NCBI RefSeq assembly: GCF_020905345.1
Contig: NZ_JAJJMO010000001.1
Coordinates: 1-64,000 of the forward strand
DNA length: 64,000 nucleotides
Source of the DNA: Flavobacterium pisciphilum
Lineage (GTDB): Bacteria; Bacteroidota; Bacteroidia; Flavobacteriales; Flavobacteriaceae
Direction: 5' to 3'
Below the pieces are notes generated by a model. It saw only the letters and a program-made list of their open reading frames with translations, was not told the DNA's origin and made no database searches. Of the stretch, positions 54,001 through 63,893 are shown piece by piece. Each line of letters opens with the position of its first letter. Position 1 is the first letter of the stretch. Position numbers and translations under genes: made by a program.

Positions 54001-54063
54001 TTATGTATATGTGATTACCACATTGACATTAATGACAGAAATAATAATAATTGAAATTCTCAT
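54001..54063 (-). CDS. ilv leader peptide (transcription attenuation)
   Basis: A 20-codon frame: MRISIIIISVINVNVVITYT, then TAA. Six Ile and four Val among twenty residues, directly upstream of a terminator and the ilvD-ilvB-ilvN-ilvC genes, is the classical layout of amino-acid-controlled attenuation. Ribosomes stalled at Ile or Val codons would allow read-through. There is no Leu codon, so it should sense the products of this operon rather than leucine. The frame is seen directly; the regulation is by analogy with enteric ilv leaders. Confidence 0.8.
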   Translation of the reverse strand: MRISIIIISVINVNVVITYT

Positions 54064-54082
54064 GTTCTTTTTTTAGATGTGC

Positions 54083-54090
54083 CAAATATA
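54083..54090 (-). promoter_or_regulatory. -7 promoter element for the ilv leader
   Basis: TATATTTG on the minus strand (TANNTTTG form) places the transcription start about 13 nt before the leader ATG. No good -33 TTG lies at the usual distance. It implies that ilv has its own promoter after leuB. Confidence 0.45.
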
Positions 54091-54173
54091 TAAAAACTAA
54101 TACTACTAAAAAAATAAAATCTCAACATTTCAATCTCTTCTTGTGATTAATATCATGAATTTAACATAATACC

Positions 54174-55292
54174 TTAAACAATCGTAGATTGTCCGATATG
54201 TACGTTATCATTATTGAAATAAAGCAAGTCATCTTTGCTTAAAATAAAATTTGAGACAAATTCGCCAACTTCATTTGTTCCGAATTTTGAATCTGGTTTT
54301 AAATCAGTTGTTACTACTTGATATTCTATTGCTTTTTCTACTGCTTCGTATACCTTATTTGCTTCTTTAAAAAGACCAAAATGCTCTAATAACATCGCGG
54401 CCGATAATATTGATGCAATAGGATTTGCAATGTTTTTTCCTTTTGCTTGTGGGTAAGATCCGTGAATAGGCTCAAAAAGCGCATTCTTTCCTCCTAATGA
54501 TGCTGAAGCCAATAATCCAATTGAACCTGTAATTACACTTGCCTCATCAGATAGAATATCTCCAAATAGGTTTTCTGTCAAAATAACATCAAACTGTTTT
54601 GGATTAAGGATGATTTGCATTGCAGCATTATCTACAAATAGAAAATCTAAAGCTACATCTGGGTAATCCTCACTTACCGTTTTTACAACTTTTCTCCATA
54701 ATCTAGAAGTCTCAAGTACATTGGCTTTATCAACCATAGTTACTTTTTTGCGACGATTTTGTGCTGCTTTAAAAGCTAAATGTGCAATTCGTGTAATTTC
54801 TTCTTCTGAATATTCACATAAATCAGATGCATGTGTTCCTGCTTCGTTTAGTTTTTTCTCACCAAAATAAGCTCCACCAGTTAATTCTCTGAAAATAGTA
54901 AAGTCGGCACCTTCAATAATCTCTCTTTTTAAAGGAGATGCGTCTAACAATGCTTTGTATGGTTTTATCGGACGGATATTTGCAAACAAACCAAGTTCTT
55001 TACGCAGTTTTAATAATCCTTGCTCCGGACGAACTTTTGCATTTGGATTGTTATCATATTTTGGATCTCCGATTGCACCAAATAAAACAGCATCAGTATT
55101 CAGGCAAAGGTTTAAAGTTTGCTCTGGTAATGGATTTCCTGTTTTGTCGATTGCAATTGCTCCCATAAGGGCATCTTCAAAAACAAATTCATGATTGTAC
55201 ACCTCGCCTATAGCATATAATGCTTTTTTGGCCTGTAATATTACCTCTGGTCCGATTCCGTCCCCCGATAAAACTGCTATTTTCAAATTCAT
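54174..55292 (-). CDS. leuB: 3-isopropylmalate dehydrogenase
   Basis: A 372-aa NAD-dependent decarboxylating dehydrogenase: GDGIGPEVILQAKKAL at the N-terminus, the Arg residues of KLRKELGLFANIRPIK, LTENLFGDILSDEASVITGS with the metal-binding Asp residues, and EPIHGSYPQAKGKNIANPIA for NAD. Third step of leucine synthesis after LeuA and LeuCD. It lies 42 bp after leuA. The leuC and leuD genes are not in the window. Confidence 0.95.
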   Translation of the reverse strand: MNLKIAVLSGDGIGPEVILQAKKALYAIGEVYNHEFVFEDALMGAIAIDKTGNPLPEQTLNLCLNTDAVLFGAIGDPKYDNNPNAKVRPEQGLLKLRKELGLFANIRPIKPYKALLDASPLKREIIEGADFTIFRELTGGAYFGEKKLNEAGTHASDLCEYSEEEITRIAHLAFKAAQNRRKKVTMVDKANVLETSRLWRKVVKTVSEDYPDVALDFLFVDNAAMQIILNPKQFDVILTENLFGDILSDEASVITGSIGLLASASLGGKNALFEPIHGSYPQAKGKNIANPIASILSAAMLLEHFGLFKEANKVYEAVEKAIEYQVVTTDLKPDSKFGTNEVGEFVSNFILSKDDLLYFNNDNVHIGQSTIV

Positions 55293-55334
55293 AATGCCTC
55301 GTTCTTTATGTATTTAAATCTTATTTTTTTATAG

Positions 55335-56531
<1,197 letters not shown>

Positions 56532-56665
56532 TCACATCCTGATAACAAACATATATTGTATTACTTAAGTACCAAATTCATTATAATGAAAATATACTGT
56601 TCATAACACAATTTAAAAGCTATCAACTATCTAAATATCAATAAATTACATTATTATATTTTACA

Positions 56666-58210
56666 ATGGCTAACCATCAAAAAGATTTTTTATTTGTATT
56701 AATAAAATCCCTCTCCAAATCCGAAAAAAGACAATTTAAGATTTTTGCTAGTCGATTAGAGACAAGCTCAAATACAAAATTTATCGAACTTTTTAATATT
56801 TTAGACAAATCTGAAGTCTATGATGAGAAGCTTATTTTGAAAAGTGGTATCATTAAAAAAGTACAATTATCTAATCTTAAATCGTATTTATACAAGCAAA
56901 TCTTGGTTAGCATTCGCTTGAATATCCCTAGTCAAAACATTCGTTATCAATTGCGTGAGCAAATTGATTTTGCAGCAATCTTATATAATAAAGGGTTGTA
57001 TAAACAGAGCTTGAAGATCTTGGATAAAACCAAGTTGCAAGCATTGGAGAATGATGAAAAGTATATGGCGTATGAAATTGTTGAGTTTGAGAAATTGATT
57101 GAGTCTCAGTATATCACACGAAGTATTCAAGGCCGTGCAGACGAATTGGTGATTCAAGCCAAGGAATTAAATTATCGCAATACCATTTCTAGTAAACTGT
57201 CTAATTTATCCCTACAATTATATGGTATAATGCTGAAAACAGGTTATGTAAAGAGTGATGAAGAATATAAATATATTGATGATTATTTTAATAAACATAT
57301 CTCCAAATTAGACGAAAGTAAGTTTGGTTTCCGTGAAAAATACTGGTTTTATAATGCCAACTTATGGCGCAGTTTCTTGGTTCAGGACTTTTTAGCAAGC
57401 TATAAATATTCTTATAAATGGGTTACATTGTTTTATGATAATCCTAATATGATTTACCTGAATCCTGTATTCTTTTTAAAAGGGAATAATTATTTCTTGG
57501 AGTCACTTTATATGTTGAAATACAAATCGAATTTCAAGAAATATTTGACTTTATTTGAAGAAACGATCAATGACCCACGTTTTCCAGTTAATGACAATGT
57601 AGCTTCACTATCATTCTTGTATTTGTACAATAATAAACTGAATTACCATATCCTTGATGCTTCTTTTGCCGAGAGTGAATACTTGATTCCTGAAATTCTG
57701 GATAAAATTAAGTTACATAGCGAGCATCTTGATGAGCATCACGAGATGTTGTTTTTCTATAAAATTGCTTGTATTTATTTTGGTAACGAGAAGTATAATG
57801 AATCTATATTTTATTTAGAGAAAATTATAAATAACAAAAATCTTTCGATGCGCGAGGATTTAATGTGCTTCTCTCGAATATTATGTCTTATTGTTCATTA
57901 CGAATTAGGGAAAGATTATTACTTAGAGAATCAATTGAAAAACACGTATAAGTTTTTATTAAAAATGAATGACTTACACGAAGTGCAAAAAGAGATTATT
58001 AAGTTCTTAAAAAACTTGAATAATTTTTATCCTAATGATATAAAGAAGGAATTTATAAAGATGCGCGAGCGTTTTATTGAGCTTGAAAAAAACACTTACG
58101 AAAAAAGAGCTTTTTTATATTTAGACATTATTTCGTGGCTTGAAAGTAAAATTGAGAATCGGAAAATTGCTGATATCATGAAGGAGAAAGCAAAACTTAT
58201 TAATAGATAA
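56666..58210 (+). CDS. Conserved Bacteroidota protein, helical-repeat type
   Basis: A 514-aa soluble protein without a signal peptide, made almost entirely of amphipathic helices. It begins HQKDFLFVLIKSLSKSEKRQF, and pairs such as FFYKIACIYFGNEKYNESIFYL (TPR-like) recur in the second half. I believe this family is widespread in flavobacteria as hypothetical protein, with no known role. It diverges from leuA over a 155-bp gap. A scaffold or signalling role is inferred from the repeats only. Confidence 0.72.
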   Translation: MANHQKDFLFVLIKSLSKSEKRQFKIFASRLETSSNTKFIELFNILDKSEVYDEKLILKSGIIKKVQLSNLKSYLYKQILVSIRLNIPSQNIRYQLREQIDFAAILYNKGLYKQSLKILDKTKLQALENDEKYMAYEIVEFEKLIESQYITRSIQGRADELVIQAKELNYRNTISSKLSNLSLQLYGIMLKTGYVKSDEEYKYIDDYFNKHISKLDESKFGFREKYWFYNANLWRSFLVQDFLASYKYSYKWVTLFYDNPNMIYLNPVFFLKGNNYFLESLYMLKYKSNFKKYLTLFEETINDPRFPVNDNVASLSFLYLYNNKLNYHILDASFAESEYLIPEILDKIKLHSEHLDEHHEMLFFYKIACIYFGNEKYNESIFYLEKIINNKNLSMREDLMCFSRILCLIVHYELGKDYYLENQLKNTYKFLLKMNDLHEVQKEIIKFLKNLNNFYPNDIKKEFIKMRERFIELEKNTYEKRAFLYLDIISWLESKIENRKIADIMKEKAKLINR

Positions 58211-58270
58211 TTCTTTTTAGGTTCTAAGTTGCTAAGGGACTGAGGTTCTAAGAGAGTGGTATTGTTTTTT

Positions 58271-58309
58271 ACTGCACCCAAAAATAGTATATAACTTTTT
58301 TGGGGCAGT
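58271..58309. terminator. Terminator between convergent genes
   Basis: ACTGCACCCAAAAA against TTTTTTGGGGCAGT, a 13-14 bp stem with one bulge, between the 56666 gene and the small peptide gene. The preceding 50 bp carry the AGGTTCTAAGTTGCTAAG repeat word. Confidence 0.65.
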
Positions 58310-58333
58310 CTAAAATTGAGCTTTTTTATTATT

Positions 58334-58540
58334 TTATCTGCAATAGCAGCAAGTAGATGTTCCTTGTAAACAAACATCACCTCTACCTGGCGTATTTGAT
58401 AGTACCCCTCCTGCTTCTCCACATAATCTATCACACAAACCGATTGTTGGATTTACATAAGGAAGAAGACCTCCGAATATAGATTTTTGAGCATTTTTAG
58501 ACACAATTTCAATGTTTTTTAGGTTTTTTAAATTTTTCAT
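58334..58540 (-). CDS. Double-glycine leader, Cys-rich peptide precursor (bacteriocin/RiPP-like)
   Basis: A 68-aa peptide. Residues 1-24 (MKNLKNLKNIEIVSKNAQKS, then IFGG) form a leader of the Bacteroidota GG type, which peptidase-containing ABC transporters cut after the second Gly. The predicted 44-residue core starts LLPYVNPTIGLCDRLC and ends GTSTCCYCR, with six cysteines, enough for three disulphides or thioether rings. No maturation, transport or immunity gene is nearby, so export must use machinery encoded elsewhere. It is flanked by terminators. The activity is unknown. Confidence 0.72.
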   Translation of the reverse strand: MKNLKNLKNIEIVSKNAQKSIFGGLLPYVNPTIGLCDRLCGEAGGVLSNTPGRGDVCLQGTSTCCYCR

Positions 58541-58771
58541 AATTGTATAATTTGATTTTTTCCTACTCTTTAGCTTTTCGGATTACGCTTTTTCAATCGG
58601 TTAGTAATTAAGAGTTTACTACTGTCTAAATTAAAAAAATAAATCATAATTCTGTTTAAATTAATAGAAATAAAAAATATAAGTCATTCATTTTTAAATA
58701 TTTGAATGTATTTGCTGGGGTTGGCTATAGAATCAATAACCAAACATTAGCTTTGAGTTATGACCAATAAA

Positions 58772-58799
58772 AAAGGCTTCCGTTGTATTGGAAGCCTTT
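58772..58799 (-). terminator. Terminator after the M1 peptidase gene
   Basis: AAAGGCTTCC/GGAAGCCTTT with an 8-nt loop and a T-run on the minus strand, 25 bp past the stop. Confidence 0.85.
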
Positions 58800-58822
58800 C
58801 GTTATAAAGATTGTGTCGTTAC

Positions 58823-60478
58823 TTATTTTGTGATGTCCATTTCGGCAACATAAAAATTAATGTCAACTTTTAAATCTGTTTTTCCAGAATCTACTTTAAG
58901 ATTAGCCCATTCTGTAGTTGGTTTTAACCAAGTTTCAACACCATTTAAAGTAACTTTTATTGGCATATTAAATCCAGCTACAGCATTAGACCAACGGTAT
59001 CCTAATTGATTGTCTTTAAAGTAATGCTCTAATGTAGGTATCATTGTTGATCTTAAATATTGATCAAAAACAGGAGATAAATTCATTCCAGCTTCTTTGC
59101 TCATATATCCTTCTATTTGCTGTGTTGTAACGGTTTGATGGTAAAAGGTACTGTTTAAGCCTCTTAAAATGCCTCTCCATTTTTCATCATTATTTACAAG
59201 TTGGCGTATGGTGTGTAGCATATTGGCTCCTTTTTGATACATATCTCCAGAACCTTCATTATTTACATCATAATTACCAATGATTGGTTTGTCGTTGCGA
59301 ATGGTTTTTCGGCATCCTCTCACATATTCTGCGCCTGCATCTTTACCGTAATAGTATTCTACAAAAAGGCTTTCGGAATAGTTCGTAAAACTCTCATGAA
59401 TCCACATATCAGCAATATCTTTATAAGTAATATTGTTTGCAAACCATTCGTGTCCTGATTCATGAATAATAATAAAGTCAAATTTTAATCCCCAGCCTGT
59501 TCCACTTAAATCACGCCCTTTATATCCGTTTTTATAATCGTTTCCATAAGTTACGCTACTTTGGTGCTCCATTCCTAAATAAGGTGCTTCGACTAGTTTA
59601 TAGCTGTCTTCGTAAAATGGATAAGGACCAAACCAATGCTCAAATGCTTTAAGCATTCTTGGAGCATCTTTAAATTGTATTTTGGCTTTGGCTAAGTTTT
59701 CTCTTAACACATAATAATTACAATCTAGATCACCTTTTTCTCCTTTATATTTTTCTGAGAAATTAACGTAATCACCAACATTTATGTTTACTCCATAATT
59801 ATTAATTGGGTTTGCAACATACCAGTTAAAAGTTTTTGTACCGTCTTTTAATTTTTGAACGCTTTGTAAACGACCATTTGAAACATCTGTTAAATGCCCC
59901 GGAACGTTTACACTAATAAGCATATTTTCAACTTCGTCATACATATGGTCTTTATTAGGCCACCAAACGCTAGCTCCTAACCCTTGACATGATGAAGCGA
60001 TGAAATCATTTCCTTTGCTATCTTTTTTCCAAGTTATACCTCCATCCCAAGGTGGACGTACAGCAACTTTAGGTTTTCCTCCAAAAAATACTTTTATTTC
60101 TTTTACTTCACCTACTTTTTGGTTTGCTATTAATTGAATAAAAAAGGCATTTCCCTCTCTTTCAAACTTCAATTCCTTACCATCTTGGATTACTTTGTAG
60201 ATATCCATTGGTTTTTGCAAATCGATTTGCATTTTGTTATAATCCTGCAAAACGGTATATCTAATTGTGTTTGATCCCGTAATAGTGCTATCTTTTGGGT
60301 TTACCTTTACATCTAGATGGTAATATTTTAAATCCCACCAAGCTCTTTCTTTGGTAATGCTCCCGCGTAAGGTGTCTTGTCTTGTGAAGGCAGTTTCAGA
60401 CTTATTAAGAAGCCCTTGTGCACCTGCATTATTAAAAATAAATGCAGCGAAAAAAATAGCGCTAAAATATTTTTTCAT
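58823..60478 (-). CDS. M1-family metallopeptidase, exported
   Basis: A 551-aa protein from the ATG at 60478 (MKKYFSAIFFAAFIFNNAGAQ, signal peptide); the frame extends 41 codons further into A/T-rich DNA. Zinc ligands are in HESGH (339-343) and Glu362 (WIHESF). The substrate loop reads GMEHQSS at 302, in the place of GAMEN of classic aminopeptidases. The N-terminal beta-saddle domain precedes it and the helical end domain of larger M1 enzymes is short. It probably trims peptides in the periplasm or outside the cell. Single gene. Confidence 0.9.
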   Translation of the reverse strand: MKKYFSAIFFAAFIFNNAGAQGLLNKSETAFTRQDTLRGSITKERAWWDLKYYHLDVKVNPKDSTITGSNTIRYTVLQDYNKMQIDLQKPMDIYKVIQDGKELKFEREGNAFFIQLIANQKVGEVKEIKVFFGGKPKVAVRPPWDGGITWKKDSKGNDFIASSCQGLGASVWWPNKDHMYDEVENMLISVNVPGHLTDVSNGRLQSVQKLKDGTKTFNWYVANPINNYGVNINVGDYVNFSEKYKGEKGDLDCNYYVLRENLAKAKIQFKDAPRMLKAFEHWFGPYPFYEDSYKLVEAPYLGMEHQSSVTYGNDYKNGYKGRDLSGTGWGLKFDFIIIHESGHEWFANNITYKDIADMWIHESFTNYSESLFVEYYYGKDAGAEYVRGCRKTIRNDKPIIGNYDVNNEGSGDMYQKGANMLHTIRQLVNNDEKWRGILRGLNSTFYHQTVTTQQIEGYMSKEAGMNLSPVFDQYLRSTMIPTLEHYFKDNQLGYRWSNAVAGFNMPIKVTLNGVETWLKPTTEWANLKVDSGKTDLKVDINFYVAEMDITK

Positions 60479-60650
60479 GAATAGTAGTTTTGGATTATCG
60501 ATAATTTTCTTTGTAATTTTTTTTATTTCAACAAATGTAACTAATCGAATTAAATTCATGTCAATTTCAATTTTCAAATTATTGAATTTAATTATTGTCA
60601 TCTAAAATTTCTTGTTTATTTTAGCAATATCTAAAGCTATAAGTCTAATT

Positions 60651-61349
60651 ATGAAATACTCTCGTTTATTTTGCTGTGTAGTTTTTCTTTTTTTCTTTTC
60701 ATCTTATTCGCAAACTTTTCCTATTCATAGAATAACAAATTCTATAGCGATTGATGGAGATTTATCAGATTGGAAGACTCCTTTTATAGGACCATTTGTT
60801 ATTCATAATTCTGGACTAAAAGCAACGCAGGAAACGTATGTTTCTCTTTCATGGGATGATAAAAATCTTTATCTAGCTTATAAGAGCAAAGATTCAAAAA
60901 TTGTTGGTTCGACAAAAAAGAATGATACACAGCTATTTAAAACAGATGACTTAGTTGAATTGTTTCTTGATCCCGATGCAGATTCTCAAAACTATATCGA
61001 GATTGGTGTGAATGCTTATTCGAGTAATTATGATATGATTATTCACTGTATATCGCCTTCATGTGGTGGTTGGGACACTGATATTTCATTGGATATTCTA
61101 GGAATGAAAACCGCCAGTAAAATTACTTCTGACGGTTATGATGTCGAAATTATGATTCCGTTTTCTAGCCTTACTTCTATTAAAGACGCAGGTTTTACAA
61201 TTCCTGTTGTTGGTACAAAATGGAAAGGAAATCTTTTTCGAATTGATTACGGTACTAAAACCGAATATCAAGCAATTGCTCCTTATAGTGGTTCGGAATA
61301 TGGATTTCACAAACCAGAACAATTCAAGACTTTTGAGTTTATGGAGTAA
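60651..61349 (+). CDS. Secreted CBM9-like carbohydrate-binding protein
   Basis: A 232-aa protein from the ATG at 60651 (MKYSRLFCCVVFLFFFSSYS, signal peptide). The body matches family 9 carbohydrate-binding modules: IAIDGDLSDWKTPFIGPFV, then VSLSWDDKNLYLAYKSKDSK, DDLVELFLDPDADSQNYIEI and GYDVEIMIPFSSL. Such modules bind sugar ends or act as parts of sugar-processing enzymes. It is alone here with no catalytic domain. A decayed copy of its last 25 codons lies at 62.1 kb. Confidence 0.82.
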   Translation: MKYSRLFCCVVFLFFFSSYSQTFPIHRITNSIAIDGDLSDWKTPFIGPFVIHNSGLKATQETYVSLSWDDKNLYLAYKSKDSKIVGSTKKNDTQLFKTDDLVELFLDPDADSQNYIEIGVNAYSSNYDMIIHCISPSCGGWDTDISLDILGMKTASKITSDGYDVEIMIPFSSLTSIKDAGFTIPVVGTKWKGNLFRIDYGTKTEYQAIAPYSGSEYGFHKPEQFKTFEFME

Positions 61350-61401
61350 ATACTCCTCGTCGAGTATTTATTATATAGTTTATTTCTTTTACTAGGTGTA
61401 T

Positions 61402-61977
61402 TTATTTTACAGTATAATATTTAAGTTCTTCTTCTGATAAATACTTAAAAAAATCATTCTCTTTTTTCATCTTATTAATTTCAGTAGAGGATTTCTTTTT
61501 TTGAAAGTACATATTTTGTAAAAATCTATCATTTAAATCTCCGTAGCAACTATATGTTTCTAAGAACATCGAAATTCCTTTTTTTAGAACTGGCGCTTTT
61601 GGGAATTTTAGAAGCATGAATGTACTAACTGTATTATCTTTTTTAACAAATAATTCTCCTGTACTTTGGTTAATTACTGAATACTCAGTCTTACTTTTTT
61701 CTAAAAAGAGAATTAACTTCTGACCCACTTTCAATTTTTCTATTCTACGGTCACACGTCCACTCATCCCAAATTGTTACATAGATTTTTGGAGTTGATTT
61801 TCCTTTTATGTATTCATTTATTGTGAATTCGTATTTTCCTTTTATAATTTTTGTGACTGACCCCTCGACAATTAAATCGGCTTTTGAAATAACAATTGAG
61901 TATGACAAAATGTTTTTTTTGTAATCAAAATTAAAAGAAGGAATTATAAATAAAAATAAAAAGGCAAACAACTTCAT
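61402..61977 (-). CDS. Exported protein of unknown function (possible NTR-like fold)
   Basis: A 191-aa protein with a hydrophobic N-terminus (MKLFAFLFLFIIPSFNF) that serves as a signal or anchor. The part SKADLIVEGSVTKIIKGKYE, then FTINEYIKGKSTPKIYVTIW and VGQKLILFLEK resembles the netrin/TIMP-like barrel domain found in bacterial exported proteins. The Lys/Glu-rich C-terminal 60 residues are helical. Family assignment is tentative. It converges on the CBM9 gene and sits between that gene and its decayed copy. Confidence 0.65.
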   Translation of the reverse strand: MKLFAFLFLFIIPSFNFDYKKNILSYSIVISKADLIVEGSVTKIIKGKYEFTINEYIKGKSTPKIYVTIWDEWTCDRRIEKLKVGQKLILFLEKSKTEYSVINQSTGELFVKKDNTVSTFMLLKFPKAPVLKKGISMFLETYSCYGDLNDRFLQNMYFQKKKSSTEINKMKKENDFFKYLSEEELKYYTVK

Positions 61978-62076
61978 CGATTTTTTATACTAAAGTAAAC
62001 TTTTTTTTGAAATAAAATATTCTAGCCCTGATAGTAGCGGTATCCTTTATACTTTTTCTTTAAAAATATAAAGATA

Positions 62077-62166
62077 TAGCGAATAGCAGGAACAGCTCCT
62101 TACAATAGTTCAGAATATGGATTTCATCAACCTACTCTCTTCAAGTCTTTTGAGTTTATGGAGTAA
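62077..62166 (+). pseudogene. Remnant of a second CBM9-like gene
   Basis: The frame GTAPYNSSEYGFHQPTLFKS, then FEFME and TAA, repeats the last 25 codons of the 60651 gene (APYSGSEYGFHKPEQFKTFE...). A stop lies in frame upstream and the rest is missing. The surrounding 61978-62225 gap shows nothing else. Confidence 0.8.
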
Positions 62167-62225
62167 ATACTCTCCATAGATTGCTTGTTGTAGATGTGTC
62201 TTAATGTCAATATTTTAAAATCTTG

Positions 62226-62645
62226 TTATCTTAATTTTTTTAATTTATCAACTCCCTTAAATAGGAATAATAGGCCAACCACAAGAACGATAATACTATA
62301 ACGCATAATTTGCCCATCTGTTAAGAAATAATAGATTATACTAAATGCTATTAAAAACACACCCAAATTTCTCGCGATTTGAGCATTTTTTATGTGCTCC
62401 TTTTTTGCAAACCTGTTAACGTTCTCCAGTTTAAAATCTAAATCAGATGGTACTTCTATTTTATTTTCTAAAATGGTTGCCAATATAAGTGAATAGTTAT
62501 GGCTTGTATAGAAAGCATTCATTTTATTATCAAATTTTCCGTTTCCTAAAACGGTTTCTATCATATCTTCTAATACTAAAAGTACTTCCTCGTGGCTTAA
62601 TTCTTCATTTTTTAAAAACTTTGTCTTGATTATCTCTAAATCCAT
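62226..62645 (-). CDS. Small membrane protein, hypothetical
   Basis: A 139-aa protein: a soluble helical N-terminal 85 residues (LSHEEVLLVLEDMIETVLGN) and two closely spaced membrane helices at the C-terminus (NLGVFLIAFSIIYYFL and YSIIVLVVGLLFLFKG) with a short basic end. I recognise no family. It lies 78 bp downstream of hisIE on the same strand and may be read through from the his operon. Confidence 0.6.
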   Translation of the reverse strand: MDLEIIKTKFLKNEELSHEEVLLVLEDMIETVLGNGKFDNKMNAFYTSHNYSLILATILENKIEVPSDLDFKLENVNRFAKKEHIKNAQIARNLGVFLIAFSIIYYFLTDGQIMRYSIIVLVVGLLFLFKGVDKLKKLR

Positions 62646-62723
62646 AGTATCCTTTTTTGCAAATATTGCAAAACAGTTCCATTATTTAGTTTGAATTAAC
62701 AAGAATTTAGATTTATTTTTTTG

Positions 62724-63323
62724 TTATTTTTGACGGTTTTTTAATACGTTTATCACATCGTTTAATTGAAAACCTTTGGCTTGCAATAGTATAAGGTAGT
62801 GAAAAAGCAAATCGGCACTCTCGCTTAAGAATAAATCATCATTATCATCTTTGGCTTCAATAACTACTTCTACGGCTTCTTCTCCTACTTTTTGTGCAAT
62901 TTTATTAATCCCTAATTTGAATAATGAAGCAACATAACTTTTTTCTGAATCTGCATTCTCTCTTCTTGATTTGATTGTATTTTCAAGATCAGAGATGAAT
63001 CCATAAGTAGTCTTATTTTCTTCTTGCCAGCATGTATCAGCTCCTGTATGACAGGTTGGTCCTTCGGGTTGTACCTGAATTAATAATGTGTCATTGTCGC
63101 AATCATTTTTGATACTTTTTAAGTGTAAAAAATTGCCACTCTCCTCACCTTTTGTCCACAATCGTTTTTTGGTACGGCTATAGAAAGTTACCTTTTGAGT
63201 TTCTATGGTTTTTAGGTATGCTTCTTCGTTCATATAACCCAGCATCAAAACGTTTTTAGTTTCGCTATCTTGAATTATTGCAGGGATTAACCCATCGTTA
63301 TTTTTTGAAAAATCTATATTCAT
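62724..63323 (-). CDS. hisIE: Bifunctional phosphoribosyl-AMP cyclohydrolase / phosphoribosyl-ATP pyrophosphatase
   Basis: A 199-aa fusion. Residues 1-105 are HisI (MLGYMNEEAYLKTI, LWTKGEESGNFLHLKSIKND, and the zinc-binding CDNDTLL...GPTCHTG). Residues 115-199 are HisE (SYVASLFKLGINKIAQKVGE, then EAVEVVIEAK). They carry out the second and third steps of histidine synthesis. It lies 5 bp after the membrane-protein gene and downstream of hisF, so it is the end of the his operon. Confidence 0.94.
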   Translation of the reverse strand: MNIDFSKNNDGLIPAIIQDSETKNVLMLGYMNEEAYLKTIETQKVTFYSRTKKRLWTKGEESGNFLHLKSIKNDCDNDTLLIQVQPEGPTCHTGADTCWQEENKTTYGFISDLENTIKSRRENADSEKSYVASLFKLGINKIAQKVGEEAVEVVIEAKDDNDDLFLSESADLLFHYLILLQAKGFQLNDVINVLKNRQK

Positions 63324-63328
63324 ATCTT

Positions 63329-63883
63329 TTAGTCTAAAGTCTTATTTGCTTGAAATTCTTCGAATTTTTGCGTTATTATGTATTTCAGTTCGTTAAAAGG
63401 AATTTTTAGTCCATTGGGAGAAATATTCACAGGAGATCCCGTTTCTTTAAAATTCATTTTTAGTAATCTTTTCTTAATTGGATTGGTTACTCTATTAATA
63501 TATTCTTCTGGTTTTTTCAGATAAATAGTTACTGACTTTTGATTTAAAAATTCTCTGTGATCAATAATCATAACGTCAGACCAAAGAATTCTTCCTATTG
63601 AAACTCCTGAAGAATTATCGATAATCCCAATGTTATCGATAATGACTCCAGGCTTCTTATCGAATATTTTTTTTGCAAAAAAGTAAATCCCGAATCCTCC
63701 CATTAAAACGCCTAATATTGAGGCTACATTTTTTATAATGAAATTTCCAAATAAAGGATTGCTCACTTCGGGTTGACTGGTTAATATCCAAAGACTTATT
63801 GCTAAAAATAAGACGGAGAAAAATAATAACATTATTAATTTCTTTTTGCTTAGTGCAACTTCTACCCTGTCTTTGATTTCCAT
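63329..63883 (-). CDS. STM3941-type membrane protein inside the his operon
   Basis: A 184-aa protein with two N-terminal membrane helices (LIMLLFFSVLFLAISLWIL and NVASILGVLMGGFGIYFFA) and a soluble PH-like C-terminal part (PGVIIDNIGIIDNSSGVSIG, then WSDVMIIDHREF). I associate this with the STM3941 family, function unknown. It sits 10 bp after hisF and 5 bp before hisIE, so it is co-transcribed with histidine genes although no link to that pathway is known. Confidence 0.72.
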   Translation of the reverse strand: MEIKDRVEVALSKKKLIMLLFFSVLFLAISLWILTSQPEVSNPLFGNFIIKNVASILGVLMGGFGIYFFAKKIFDKKPGVIIDNIGIIDNSSGVSIGRILWSDVMIIDHREFLNQKSVTIYLKKPEEYINRVTNPIKKRLLKMNFKETGSPVNISPNGLKIPFNELKYIITQKFEEFQANKTLD

Positions 63884-63893
63884 ATTTAATAAT

